Shown here in pieces: positions 10,280 through 22,355 of a stretch of 64,000 nucleotides of DNA (position 1 is the stretch's first letter; every line of letters starts with the position of its first letter). This DNA is from Pisolithus tinctorius (Eukaryota; Basidiomycota; Agaricomycetes; Boletales; Pisolithaceae), in assembly GCA_024663395.1 (NCBI GenBank), contig JANFAH010000102.1, forward strand, positions 1 through 64,000, given 5' to 3'. A model generated the notes under the pieces. That model searched no databases. It was not told the origin of the DNA and was given only the letters and a program-made list of their open reading frames with translations. A program made the position numbers and the translations under genes.

Positions 10280-11067
10280 TTAAACCTTTTTGCATTCCTT
10301 CTCCACGTCGGCGAGTAACTTTCCCCACTTCCCATCGTGCCAGCTCACAATTTTCTCCCATTCGTCGTCGCGCAATACCCTCTTCAACCAAGAGAGGATA
10401 GAACCAATGAAGATGTCTGCATAGGAAAAGACGTCGCCCATCAGCCACTTTCCCACCTCCTCGTCGTACCACTCCTTGTAGGTGTTGAACGCCCGCTCAA
10501 CAATAGCCCAGTGCTCCTCACGTGTCGGCCCCTCTGGAGAAAATTCGGAGATCTTCACCTTAAACATTACCTGCCTCGTGGTGATGTAGTACTCTGCGCT
10601 GCGCTCGTTCAAGATCTGGCTTGCGCGGAGGATGGGGAATTTAGCGGCGGGCAGTATTAGGCTGATGACCGCATTGCCGAAGGCGTATATGAGACCTTTG
10701 CTCTTGTTAGAGAAGATGGGCTTCTCAGGGCATGTCTTCTCGAGATACTCAGCAATCTCCCAGGAATCGGTAACCAGTGCACCGGTGTTGGGATCACTGA
10801 GAACAGGCAAGGTGTACATCTCTTCGCCGTCCGCGAGCTTGTTTGGTCTTGCCCCTATCTCTTTCATTCTCGGAGCGATATCTGGAAGTTCCACCCACTC
10901 GACCTGGAAGGGAAGGCCCTTGTAGCCAAGGACAAACCTATGGACCAGGTCGTGCCTGGGTGTGTGGGAACGAATCGCAAATCCACTTACCTCGACTTCG
11001 TGATATTGTCAGACCAATAGGTCCCATCAAGTTTGGAGGGGATGTCGTAGAGGATGAGGGGTATCAT
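10280..11067 (-). CDS. Glutathione S-transferase, GSTFuA/UstS-like, tandem copy D
   Basis: Exons 11067-10991 and 10937-10280 encode 244 residues. The start is MIPLILYDIPSKLDG and the active-site loop reads TYWSDNITKSR instead of WSPNPAKPR: the serine is kept, but the two prolines and the lysine context after it are changed. The rest follows the family (FVLGYKGLPF, EWVELPDIAP, LPVLSDPNTGALVTDS, GKWLMGDVFSYADI). The intron stands at the same position but is 53 bp with a normal GT donor (GAG|GTAAGT), so the GC donors of copies A-C and the GT donor here are alternative states of one intron. This is the most 5' copy of the array on the coding strand. Altered loop residues suggest a shifted activity; that is inference. 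Confidence 0.88.
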
Positions 11068-11712
11068 TGATGTATGAACGGCAGCCTACACTGATTCCTC
11101 GGGTTCTTATGTGTTGCTGGGACGGGTGGAGTAGTGACATACGTAAAAGTTGGGACGAGTCACGCTCCTCCTACTGATCGATGATAGACGCCAATCCATT
11201 TCGTAAAGGGAACCCGTCGTGGTGCGAAATCTCATTGGTAACATAGAGTTCGCCGCCCTGCAAACGATCAGCAACCGTGCAAAGACGGGCTGACGAGCGT
11301 TGCAAGAGCTCGAATAAATGGAAGACAGTTGAGCACTCCAGGGATAGAGGAAGCATAGGAAGTATCAGGGGCGGGAGAGACACGGGAATCACTGTGCGTC
11401 GATGACCTGCGCGGGACTTTACACGCCTCTTTCTGCCGTCACGAAGACGACGGCCGACGGAGGTAACGGGACGTTCCACATGCGATCCTGAAACGCGTTG
11501 GTTCAGATCATCGCGAGGGCATGAACCCCATTTGGACACCGTCAGGGTGGGGCTGTGTCACTGATTGAACGGTATGGTTGTCCGAGGAGACACTGTCCAC
11601 AGTGGCATCAGGTTGCACGACAGAGGAAGAGCAGGTCTAGAGTCGTACACGACTTTCCACGTCCTGACATAGAACGAAAGAAAAGACAGAGAACGCAGAG
11701 TCCAAAAAACAT
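11068..11712. other. Intergenic between GST copy D and the NOG2 relic
   Basis: The first ~60 bp hold the copy D promoter element. A minus-strand open frame of 122 codons at 11171-11539 has no recognisable domain, is arginine rich in its first half, and may be chance or relic sequence continuing from the NOG2 fragment. I could not match it to later parts of NOG2. Confidence 0.4.
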
Positions 11713-12126
11713 ACCTTGGGGAAGTTAGGATGTGCCGCGCCATCAAACAGTGTCGTAGGTAGTTTATTTCGATGCAAAAGAACAAAATATGGATCATCTT
11801 TTTTTAGTGGATAAACTCGCTCTGAAGTAATCTAGGGCCGAGTGGGAGATGACTCTCGTGTTCCCTAGAAATTTCAGCTTCCGTTGGAGTTTGATTGTAT
11901 GGGGAAAGAAACAGACGTACCGAACCACCTGTGATCAGGCTACACACGGCCGGATTTCGTTTCGTTTTCCCTTCTAAAATTCGGTGGCCTGAATTATCTT
12001 CCCATCTCGGTCGCGAACAGGCCTTCCCCCCGCCTGAGAGCGTTTTCACGTGTGCGGCTTGCTTTGCATCGCGATCAAAATTGTCTCCTTTAACTTTCTT
12101 CAAGGAAACACCCTTGGGTGATGACA
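11713..12126 (-). pseudogene. Relic of the 5' part of a NOG2 (nucleolar GTP-binding protein 2) gene
   Basis: Reading 12120 downwards in shifting frames recovers the N-terminal region of Nog2/GNL2-type GTPases, which act in late nuclear 60S assembly. Pieces in order: VSLKKVKGDNF, DRDAKQA, VKTLSGG; then in another frame VRDRDGKIIQATEF followed by TAG; then SGRV followed by TAG and PDHRWFG; a recognisable intron (11978-11896 region, GTACGT to TTTCTAG); then NTRVISHSALDYFR, and after a further shift DDPYFVLLHRNKLP and AAHPNF. At least three frame breaks are seen (a G run near 12030, the stretch near 11965, an A run near 11803) and two stops where the family has Gln or Glu. No ATG fits the first piece. 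The GTPase domain is absent, so this is a dead fragment of a duplicated gene; the retained intron argues against a retroposed copy. Confidence 0.75.
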
Positions 12127-12351
12127 CGGATGACGAGCATTCGTTGCTGCCATGGCTTGTACGGGCAGTCGACAGATGTCGCGATACTTACTCTTAGGAC
12201 CTATGGCCAATTGCCCGACTATTGCCGCACCTGTGATTCCATCCGTTTCCGCACTAGTCAGGGGGTTCAACAAGATTATCAGACAGTTTCCCACGCTACC
12301 TGATAAAAAAGATTGCGGACCAGCTCCACCGCACATCCACCGTCCTCCATC

Positions 12352-14050
<1,699 letters not shown>

Positions 14051-14512
14051 AAGATTTCGCGAGGAAGCTGGTTGCGATGAGCTTCTTGCTGGAGCAAAAC
14101 TAGACGGTGTACGGGTGCCTTTGTACGATTCACTTTAGACGGTTGCATTGTTGTTGTGCTCATTATATGCTATTTGCGAGAAAATGTCATTATCGTTTTT
14201 TAGATCGAGCAACGTATGCGTTATCAGTTTGTCGAATCCCCTTGGTTCGAAGTCGAACATGATAAGGGGGGTCACGTGCAATGACAAGGATTGCCTTGCC
14301 CCAGTGTTCTAGTGTATCGATGACAGTCTGACTCCGCCCACGAACGTGGCTGAAAATGACTATCTCTTGACTGGCACTACTCCTGATTGGCGTCCAGCGA
14401 GCTGTGACGCACATTTTGGGCTACCTTTGATCGCTTACGGGTGGTGTCGGACGCCACGCCACCTGTGCTATATAACCGGCGAGTCACAGCTTTGTTTCTT
14501 GTCTCAGACTTG
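14051..14512. other. Intergenic: enolase 3' end and promoter of the next gene
   Basis: The enolase 3' UTR side is followed by the promoter of the 14513 gene, with a TATA box at 14469-14475. No gene seen. Confidence 0.6.
14469..14475 (+). promoter_or_regulatory. TATA box (TATATAA)
   Basis: TATATAA lies 38 bp upstream of the ATG at 14513. It also argues against using the in-frame ATG at 14441, which lies upstream of this box. Confidence 0.5.
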
Positions 14513-15181
14513 ATGTCTACTGCCACATCCTCCACTACCCAGTCGTCCAGGCCCTCCTCCAATGACACGCTGAGTGTTCGCCTCGTCACGGAAGGCGTCG
14601 CCAAGGACGTGCGCTCCCACGAGCGTGCTCGTCGTCGTGCCAAGGAGCGGGAGGAGCACGCCCAGGCCAAGGGGCGGAAGGAGAGGGCAGCCGTACTGCG
14701 AGCTTTGGGGTTTAAGGTGTCGTCGTCGACATCTTCGGGCGGGCACGGCGGGAAGCCCGCGGCGGCCCGCAAGTACAGCATGGAGATCTGGGATGGTGAC
14801 CAACCCGACGTTTCGCCGTGGAGCAAGCCGTCCTGTGTACCTCTTGAGCCCGCCACTGTGCCTCTCCAGAGCAATGTGGGCCCTTCTACCGAACTAACGC
14901 TGGCCGACCTTATTTCTGTCTCACGCCCTCAGAAGAAGGGGAAGAGTAAGTACCCCTGACACTGCTTGACTCGGTGTGTATCAATATGGCGCTGACGGCG
15001 TTAAACAACAGAGTTGGATTTCGAGGTCATTCCACCTGTCCGTGCTGTCATCGCCTTGGACGATGACACGGATGACACGGAATCTGATGAACCATGGGAA
15101 TATATCACTCGTGCGAGCTTCCTCACCAGTGAACTTCCGCAGAAGGGGAGGTCTTATGCACAAGCTGCCGCTGCTCAGTAA
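14513..15181 (+). CDS. Hypothetical protein with basic coiled-coil segment and acidic tail
   Basis: Two exons, 14513-14945 and 15012-15181, give about 200 residues. The N-terminus is Ser/Thr rich (MSTATSSTTQ); residues about 37-65 form a strongly charged helix (ERARRRAKEREEHAQ and KGRKERAAVLRAL), followed by a Gly/Ser linker and a Pro-rich middle. Exon 2 encodes LDFEVIPPVRAVIAL, an acidic stretch DDDTDDTESDEPWEY, and an Ala/Gln-rich end (SYAQAAAAQ). Splice sites are strong (A|GTAAGT; CAACAG). I do not recognise a family. Low-complexity termini around a short basic helix suggest a nuclear or RNA/DNA-associated protein, but that is a guess. Codon choice looks like that of its neighbours. Confidence 0.65.
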
Positions 15182-16436
15182 TTTAAGGCCTCACCTTCAG
15201 GGCCAAGATAACCTAAACTAGACAATACTTATATGCCATGTCATGCTGCGCGGTTCTTTCTTTTTCTATTCCTTACTGTAATTGACATAAATCCCTACAT
15301 CAATATCTGTCGTTCTCGATCTTCGCTCAGTTAGACATAGTTACTGATTGGACTATGAATTGGACTATGGCAAATGGCGGCACAAAGAGACTGCTGAAGT
15401 TTCCAATTACTGCTTCTATTGTCGTGAACAGTTACGCAGTCTTTGGTAACGCGAAGACCACCGAATATTATTGTGCCCGTTCGGATGAAACTAATGTGTC
15501 CGTGCTTCGTTTGTTGACTGCAGAAGTTGAGTCAGCTTTGATGTTGCACGAGGGTGTTGCTGAGGCTGAAGGTAAGATGTGTTCTTACAGAGTGTTGGGT
15601 CGACTGCAGTTTTGCTAATGATTTGCAGTGATTGGCACCATTGAACTGACATGGCATGTTTGCCTTCGTCGCGTGGAAATTGTGGGTGGTCATCTCTATA
15701 TACTTCATTAACTGTCACTTGGGTACTGGTCAGTGCCATGTACGCAAACGGAACGCAAACGTGGCAACCAGTTAGAGGAGAAGTCGCTGTTTTCACTATC
15801 CGACGCTGTGGAGGGGTGAAGTGCTTTTGTTGGTGGTGGAGATGAGGTGAACACACCACGAAATTGTCAGTTCGTGAGCTGCCTTACTGTTTCTTTTTAT
15901 TGTAAATTCAGTCTCGCAGAATGCTGACTTGTAGAGCGTGGGTGTAGCTCAACGGTGTGTGTGTGATGTGAACTACCGCAGGCCGCATCGACCAGTGTGC
16001 CACGAACCGTAGCTAACACCATCCAGTACGATCAGTTGTTGTGAGGAATGAAATATAATCGATGGTCCCGACTGCGTACGTTTTCAGAAGAGACCAGTCA
16101 TGACGTTCGCGCCGACGTATAAATACGACCAATGATCCGACGCATTCAATACTTCCGAGAAACGATGTATGCTGGTGCGATCGTATTTATACAATTGCTA
16201 TGAAGAGTCAATTGCATGCCATGCTTAGTAAACAACATGCCTGCGCTTCACTTCAGCGACAGCCTCTTTCTAGTCCTCGGAGGTGGGATACTGAGCACAG
16301 CATGACGGTCCTCCATATGACTCAGTACCCCAATTCTCACCATTCCGTTGGACGTTGAGTCGACCGACGGGACCCTGGTTGTCGCATGCAATGTATTTGA
16401 TTATCCGGCCACCAAGCCGAGGGTACACGTATGTAC
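15182..16436. other. Intergenic stretch before the P450 array
   Basis: No gene supported. A tRNA-like A-box word occurs at 15941-15953 (tgtagctcaacgg) without a foldable tRNA around it. From about 16220 on, short words (gtaaacaacatgcctg; gagtcgaccgac) match the spacers at 19114-19320 and 22008-22230 downstream of each P450 copy, so this seems to be the worn left end of the P450 duplication. Confidence 0.45.
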
Positions 16437-16633
16437 TACTTACGGCGCCTTACGATTGCGTAGCAAGTTCGGCAAGGAAAGGATACGAGGCCAGGGGCCA
16501 CGACGGCCATTTCTGGTTTCTGACAGGATTAGAGGACTAATCACTGATCGATCTGCGGATGACGAAACTTGTAGTCTGTTGGGAGTGAGCCTGTAATCCG
16601 GCATCCAATCCGCAGTTCCAGTGCATTGTATAC

Positions 16634-16640
16634 TATTTAA
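16634..16640 (+). promoter_or_regulatory. TATA-like box of P450 copy 1
   Basis: tatttaa, 30 bp upstream of the start codon, in a stretch conserved before copy 2 (tatttat, 19573-19579). Confidence 0.4.
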
Positions 16641-16669
16641 CCTCCCCTTTCTTGACGTTTGTTGTCCAA

Positions 16670-18874
16670 ATGGATCCAGCTGCTTTACTCACAACCGTAC
16701 GCGATAACCTGCTGGCGGTGACTCGCTCAGCCACTTTGCTCGACGTCGTTGCAGTCACCGCTGCTATTTGGGCACTTCGTGGTGCCCTCACAGCTGCCCG
16801 GAGGTCCTTCAAGACTACCAAGCTTCGCGGGCCACCCAGAACCGACCTGATATATGGCGCATCTAAGCGAATCTTTGAAGCACCAGATGCTGGTGCCCTA
16901 TATGAGGCATGGGCCAAGGAGTACGGCGTAGTCTTCGAGGTCCCGACTACCCTTGGCGGGACGAAGATCATGTTAACCGACCCAAGAGCACTTGCACACT
17001 ACTATGCCAGGGAAACGTGGACATACGTTCTAACTGAATCGGCTAGATTTTTCCTTCAGCGCAACGTATGTAAAATATTCAGTTTCTAATCATTGGCCCT
17101 TTCATAGTACTATACAGTTTGGACGAGGGATACTGTGGTCACAAGGTGAAGACCACAAAAGGTAGGCACAGTTAACTTGCAGGCAGGAATTATATACTGA
17201 TATTTTTCCGTCTTCAGGCAACGCAAGTCGTTGACCCCTGCGTTCAGCCAAGCTGCAATAAGGCACCTCACCCCTATCTTTTACAATTCTGCTCACAAAG
17301 TAAGCCTGTGCTTCCCTACGATCTTCGAGACTAAGATCTACGTTTCAGGCGAAAGCTGCGTGGGAAGCCATGATTGACGCTAGCGATGGCGACAGCACTG
17401 TTATCGAGGTCCAGAACTGGTATGCTGAATTTGTCCACATTGTGGTTACACAACACTGAGAAAATTTTAATCCAAGGATGAACCACATTTCGTGAGTCAG
17501 CTTCGTTCTGTGGTTACTCAATCCAATCTAACCGATCTTCCCAGACTTGATACCATCGGGTTTGCAGGGTTCTCTCATGATTTCGGTTCTCTTGACGGGA
17601 AACCAGCCTCAGTAACTGAGATTTTTGATACGTTCGGATCGTCCTCCAAGCGATCAGCAGTAAATGTCGGCCTCCTCCTTCTCTCACAAGTGATACCTCT
17701 GTTGTCGTTTATCCCGACATCAAGGACTAAACTGCTTCGTGAGATGCAAAGAACTATGGAGGATATATCGACAGAGTTGCTAGCAAGGACAAGGAAAGAG
17801 AAGGAGGAAGGAGTTCTTGACGGGAAAGAGGATAGGTCAATCATTGGGGTGTTGGGTATGTTTCGTGATTGCTACTTGAGATTGTCCTTACAAGCGGTGT
17901 ACGCAAAGTAAAAGCCAACGATTCGGACTCTTCCATTCATTTGACTCGTGAAGAGGTGTTGGCGCAAGTGAGTAAACAAAACTCTTACCACTGGGCATAC
18001 AACCTAATTTCTTCCCCTTGTAGATGAAGGTCCTCCTAATCGCTGGGTATGAAACGACGTCTAGTAAACAATTTCTCAGCTTATTACGCGTCATTACGGG
18101 CTAATCAATTTCACAGTCACCATGACATGGGCATTGCTTGAACTGGCGGGGAACCCCGACATACAAAGCAAACTGCGACAAGAACTCTTGGCTTTCGGTG
18201 AAGAACCGACGTATGACCAGCAACAAAATGGCTTACCCTACCTCGACGCTGTGGTGCACGAAACCCTGAGAGTGCATCCGCCCCTGACAGATTTTGTTCG
18301 TGTGGTGCGTCACCGACTAACAAGTGAATCCGTGTTCCCCCCTTAATCTGAAACCACCCTCCCAGGCGGCGGAGGATGATGTTATTCCTCTCTCAGAGCC
18401 CGTCGTCACTCAGTCTGGCGAAACCGTCAATAGCATCTCCGTCGCACGTGGCACTCGAATCGGCATACCTGTCTCTTGTATCAATAGATCTGTCGGAATA
18501 TGGGGAGAAGATGCGAAAGTTTTCCGCCCAGAGCGTTGGCTGGAGGAAGATGGGATCCCAAGGAAGGCAAATGACATTCAGGCGTACCGACATTTAATGA
18601 CATTTGTCGATGGCCCGCGGACTTGCCTTGGTAAGGGCTTTGCGGTGGGTGAGTTTAAGGTGCGCCTTCTTCACTTCTCTGAGATTATCAACGATCACTG
18701 ATTGGTTTCACTCTCAAGGCGGTTATGTCAGTGCTGGTGAAGAACTTCGTGTTTGAGATGAGAGACGGACCCGATACGCAGGTGGAGCTTGGCAGAGGAT
18801 TATTGCCTAGGCCCAGGATAGTTGGAGAACAGGGTACTGCCGTGCCGTTGCGCGTACGCCGGTACGAAGGATGA
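16670..18874 (+). CDS. Cytochrome P450 monooxygenase, tandem copy 1
   Basis: Intact multi-exon class-II microsomal P450. The N-terminal anchor is LLDVVAVTAAIWALRGALTA, followed by the K/R and proline hinge (KLRGPPRT). Exons then give ILWSQGEDHKRQRKSLTPAFS (helix C; W...R contacts haem), WMNHIS, LDTIGFAGFSHDF, the I helix LIAGYETTS joined by an intron to TMTWALLELAGNP, ETLRVHPP (ExxR), FRPERWLEEDG (PERF region) and the haem loop FVDGPRTCLGKGFAVGEFK. The order and about 540 residues fit basidiomycete-expanded P450 families, CYP5150-like by wording. The substrate is unknown; it would need a P450 reductase encoded elsewhere. All introns have usable GT-AG ends. Stop at 18872-18874. Confidence 0.9.
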
Positions 18875-19373
18875 ATCAATGATCATGGACAGACTGTATT
18901 TGCGTTGACCTATGAAATGCTAAGCTATGTACTATCTGTTTTCCCTCTGAAATCTAATTTGTACTTCCTCCCGAACTTCTGATGTATTGTAGGCACTAAA
19001 GCACCATTCCTGGTGAGCTAACTGGGTGATAAAATGTGTGATGAAGGATCATGAGGAAATTAACAAGAGTCCGCAACCCGTCTGGTCACTTTTCGTCACG
19101 CTCATGACCAAACATCGTGACGTAAACAGCGTGCCTGGGCTGTACAATTAATGCTAGTCGGACGCACATGAAGCGTGCCGCGGAGTTGTGGTCGTAGTCA
19201 GCATCCCATGATGCATGATGACTTCATGATGCTTAGAAGCACGAAGCCAACGAGAGATCGTAACGGCTCAAGCAATGCATTGATCATTGGGACACGTAAA
19301 GAGGTCCAAGTCGACCGAACACGAGAACATGAATATGAGCACGGAGGTATGTAGACTGAAAAGTAAATTACAT
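18875..19373. other. Spacer between P450 copies
   Basis: Homologous to 21814-22285 after copy 2 (shared words: tgtgatgaaggatcatgaggaaat; gcgtgccgcggagttg; caagcaatgcattgatc). No coding signal. Confidence 0.6.
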
Positions 19374-22285
19374 ACTTACGGCGCCTTGCGTTTGCGTAGC
19401 AAGTTCGGCAAGGAAAGGATACGAGGCCAGGGACCGCCACGGCCATTCCTGGGTTCTGACAAGATTAGAGAGGACTAATCACTGATCGATTTGCCGGATG
19501 ACGAATCTTGTGGTCCGCTGGGTGCGAGCCTGTAAAGCGGCATCCAATCCGCAGTTCTAGTGCATTGTATGCTATTTATCCTCTCCTTCTTATCGTTCGT
19601 TGTCCACGCAATCATGGACACAGCTGGTTTACTCGCAACCGTACGCGTTAACCTGCTGGCGGTGATTCGCTCAGTCAGGTTGCTCGACGTCGTTGCAGTC
19701 ACTGCTGCTATTTGGGCACTTCGTGGTGCCCTGACAGCTGCCCGGAGGTCCTTTAAGACCACTAAGCTTTGCGGGCCACCCAGAACCGACCTGATATATG
19801 GCGCATCTAAGCGGATCTTCGAGTCACCAGATGCCGGTGCCATATACGAGGCATGGGCCAAGGAGTACGGCGTAGTCTTCGAGGTCCCGACTACCCTTGG
19901 CGGGACGAAGATCATATTAACCGACCCAAGAGCACTTGCACACTACTATGCCAGGGAAACGTGGACGTACGTCCAAACTGAATCGGCTAGATTTTTCCTT
20001 CAGCGCCACGTATGTACAATACTCAGCCTCTAGTGGTCCCTTTCACAATACTATGCAGTTCGGACGAGGGATACTGTGGTCGCAAGGTGAAGACCACAAA
20101 AGGTAGGCACAGTCAAATTGCAGGCAGGAATTATATACTGATATTTTTCCGTCTTCAGGCAACGCAAGTCATTGACCCCTGCGTTCAGCCAGGCAGCAAT
20201 AAGGCACTTCACCCCTATCTTTTACAATTCTGCTCACAAAGTAAGCCTGTGCTCCCCTGCGATCTCCGAGTCTAAGATCTACGTTTCAGGCGAAAGCCGC
20301 GTGGGAAGCCATGATTGACGCTAGTGACGGCGACAGCGCTATTATCGAGGTCCAGAACTGGTACGCTGGATTTGTTCACATTGCGGCTACACAACGCTGA
20401 GGAATTTTAATCCAAGGATGAACCATATTTCGTGAACCAACTTCGTTGTACGGTTACTCAATCTAATCTGACTGATCGTCCAGACTTGATACCATCGGGC
20501 TTGCGGGGTTCTCTCATGATTTCGGTTCTCTTGACGGCAAACGATCCTCAATAACTGAACTTTTCGATACATTCGGATCGTTCTCCAAACGATCAGCCGT
20601 AGATGTTGGCCTCCTCCTTCTCTCACAAGTGATCCCTCTGTTGTCTTTTATCCCGACATCGAGGACTAAGCTGCTTCGCGAGGTGCAAAGAACTATGGAA
20701 GATATCCCGACAGAATTGCTAGCAAGGATAAGGAAGGAGAAGGAGGAAGGAGTTCTTGACGGGAAAGAGGATAGGTCAATCATTGGAGTCTTGAGTACGT
20801 TTTGTGATTGCTACTTGAGATTTCCCTTACAAGCGGTGTACGCAAAGTAAAAGCTAACGATTCGGACTCTTCCATTCATTTGACTCAAGAAGAGGTGTTG
20901 GCGCAAGTGAGTAAACGAAACTCTTACCACTGGGCATACAACCTAATTTCTTCCCCTCGTAGACGAAGGTCCTCCTTGTCGCTGGGTATGAAACAACGTC
21001 TAGTAAATAATCTCTCAGCTTATTATGCGTCATTACGGGCTAATCAATTTCGCAGTCACCATGACATGGGCATTGCTTGAACTGGCGGGAAACCCCGACA
21101 TACAAAGCAAACTGCGACAGGAACTCCTGGCTTTTGGTGAAGAACCGACGTATGACCAGCAACAAAATGATTTACCCTACCTCGACGCTGTGGTGCATGA
21201 AACCCTGAGAATGCATCCACCCCTGACAGATTTTGTTCGTGTGGTGCGTCACTTACTAACAAGTGAATACGTGTTCCTCCTTTAATCTGAGGTCACCCTC
21301 CAAGGCGGCGGAGGATGATGTTATCCCTCTCTCTGAGCCCGTTGTTACTCGGTCTGGCGAAACCGTCAGTAGCATCTCCGTCGCACGTGGCACTCGAATC
21401 GGCATACCTGTCTCTTGCATCAATAGATCTCTCGAAATATGGGGAAAAGATGCAAAAGTTTTCCGTCCAGAGCGTTGGCTGGAGGAAGATGGGATCCCAA
21501 GGAAGGCAAATGACATTCAGGCATACCGACATTTATTGACATTTGTCGACGGCCCGCGGACTTGCCTTGGCAAGGGCTTTGCGGTGGCTGAGTTTAAGGT
21601 GTTCTTTCTTCGCTGCTCTGAGACTATCAACGATCACTGATTGGTCTCACTCTCAAGGCGGTTATGTCAGTGCTGGTGAAGAACTTCGTGTTTGAGATGA
21701 GAGACGGACCCGATACGCAGGTGGAGCTTGGCAGAGGATTGTTGCGTAGACCCAGGATAGTTGGAGAACAGGGCACTGCCGTGCCGTTGCGCGTACGCCG
21801 GTACGAAGGATGAATCGATGATCATGGACAATCTGTATTTGCGTTGATCTACGAAATGCCAAACTATTGCTATCTGTCTTCTCTCTGAAATTTAATGTGT
21901 ATTTTCTAGGTGATATAATGTGTGATGAAGGATCATGAGGAAATCGCAACTGGAAATTCGTCTGGTCATTCTCCGTCATGTTCATGGTTGCGTGACCAGA
22001 TATCCTGACGTAAACAAGGTGACAAGGCGCTACTTTCCAGTTACGGATGTCCGGACTAAACAGTAACAGCCCTACGACGCATATGAGCGTGCCGCGGAGT
22101 TGCGGTCGTAGTCGGCATCCAATGGCGACTTCATGATGCATAGAAACACGAAGCCAGTGAGAGATTGATTGTAATGAACCAAGCAATGCATTGATCGTTG
22201 GGACACGTTAAGAGGTCCAAGTCCACCGAACACGAGAATATGAATATGAGCGCGGAAGTGTGTAGACCGAGATGTAAATTACGGA
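19374..22285 (+). repeat. Tandem duplication unit 2 (upstream block + P450 + spacer)
   Basis: Second copy of the unit. At its right end the spacer runs into the 3' end of the GH47 gene at the place where unit 1 runs into the upstream block of P450 copy 2. Confidence 0.75.
19614..21813 (+). CDS. Cytochrome P450 monooxygenase, tandem copy 2
   Basis: Same exon structure as copy 1 and apparently intact. Starts MDTAGLLATVR; the anchor is LLDVVAVTAAIWALRGALTA. The haem loop FVDGPRTCLGKGFAVAEFK, ExxR (ETLRMHPP), I-helix LVAGYETTS and PERWLEEDG are all present. Differences from copy 1 are scattered: KLCGPPRT for KLRGPPRT, IRHFTPIFY for IRHLTPIFY, and KRSSITELFDTFGSFS for KPASVTEIFDTFGSSS. The intron after NHIS has a changed donor context (GTGAAC instead of GTGAGT), the only splice site that looks weaker. 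High identity also in introns suggests recent duplication or gene conversion. Function as copy 1; changes in the F-G and helix C regions could alter the substrate. Confidence 0.88.
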
Positions 22286-22355
22286 ACCAAATTCTGGAAT
22301 GTACGACTGATCAATGGCGTTGTAAGGCTACAAGATTGCAGATGCGTCTGCGAGA
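21814..22355. other. Spacer between P450 copy 2 and the GH47 gene
   Basis: The part 21814-22285 repeats the spacer after copy 1. The last ~70 bp plus the 3' end of the GH47 gene (to about 22430) resemble the upstream blocks of both P450 genes. The P450 and GH47 genes are convergent here. Confidence 0.55.

Larger units (their letters stand above)
16437..19376 (+). repeat. Tandem duplication unit 1 (upstream block + P450 + spacer)
   Basis: Begins with acttacggcgcc and runs through the upstream block, P450 copy 1 and a spacer of about 500 bp. The same order repeats from 19374. Upstream block and genes are nearly identical by eye; the spacers are more diverged. Confidence 0.8.

Noticed and set aside
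14441..14512. Longer N-terminus for the 14513 gene
   Set aside because: It would place the TATA box inside the coding sequence.
15938..15960. tRNA-like A-box (tgtagctcaacgg)
   Set aside because: No matching acceptor stem, anticodon arm or B-box follows within tRNA distance.
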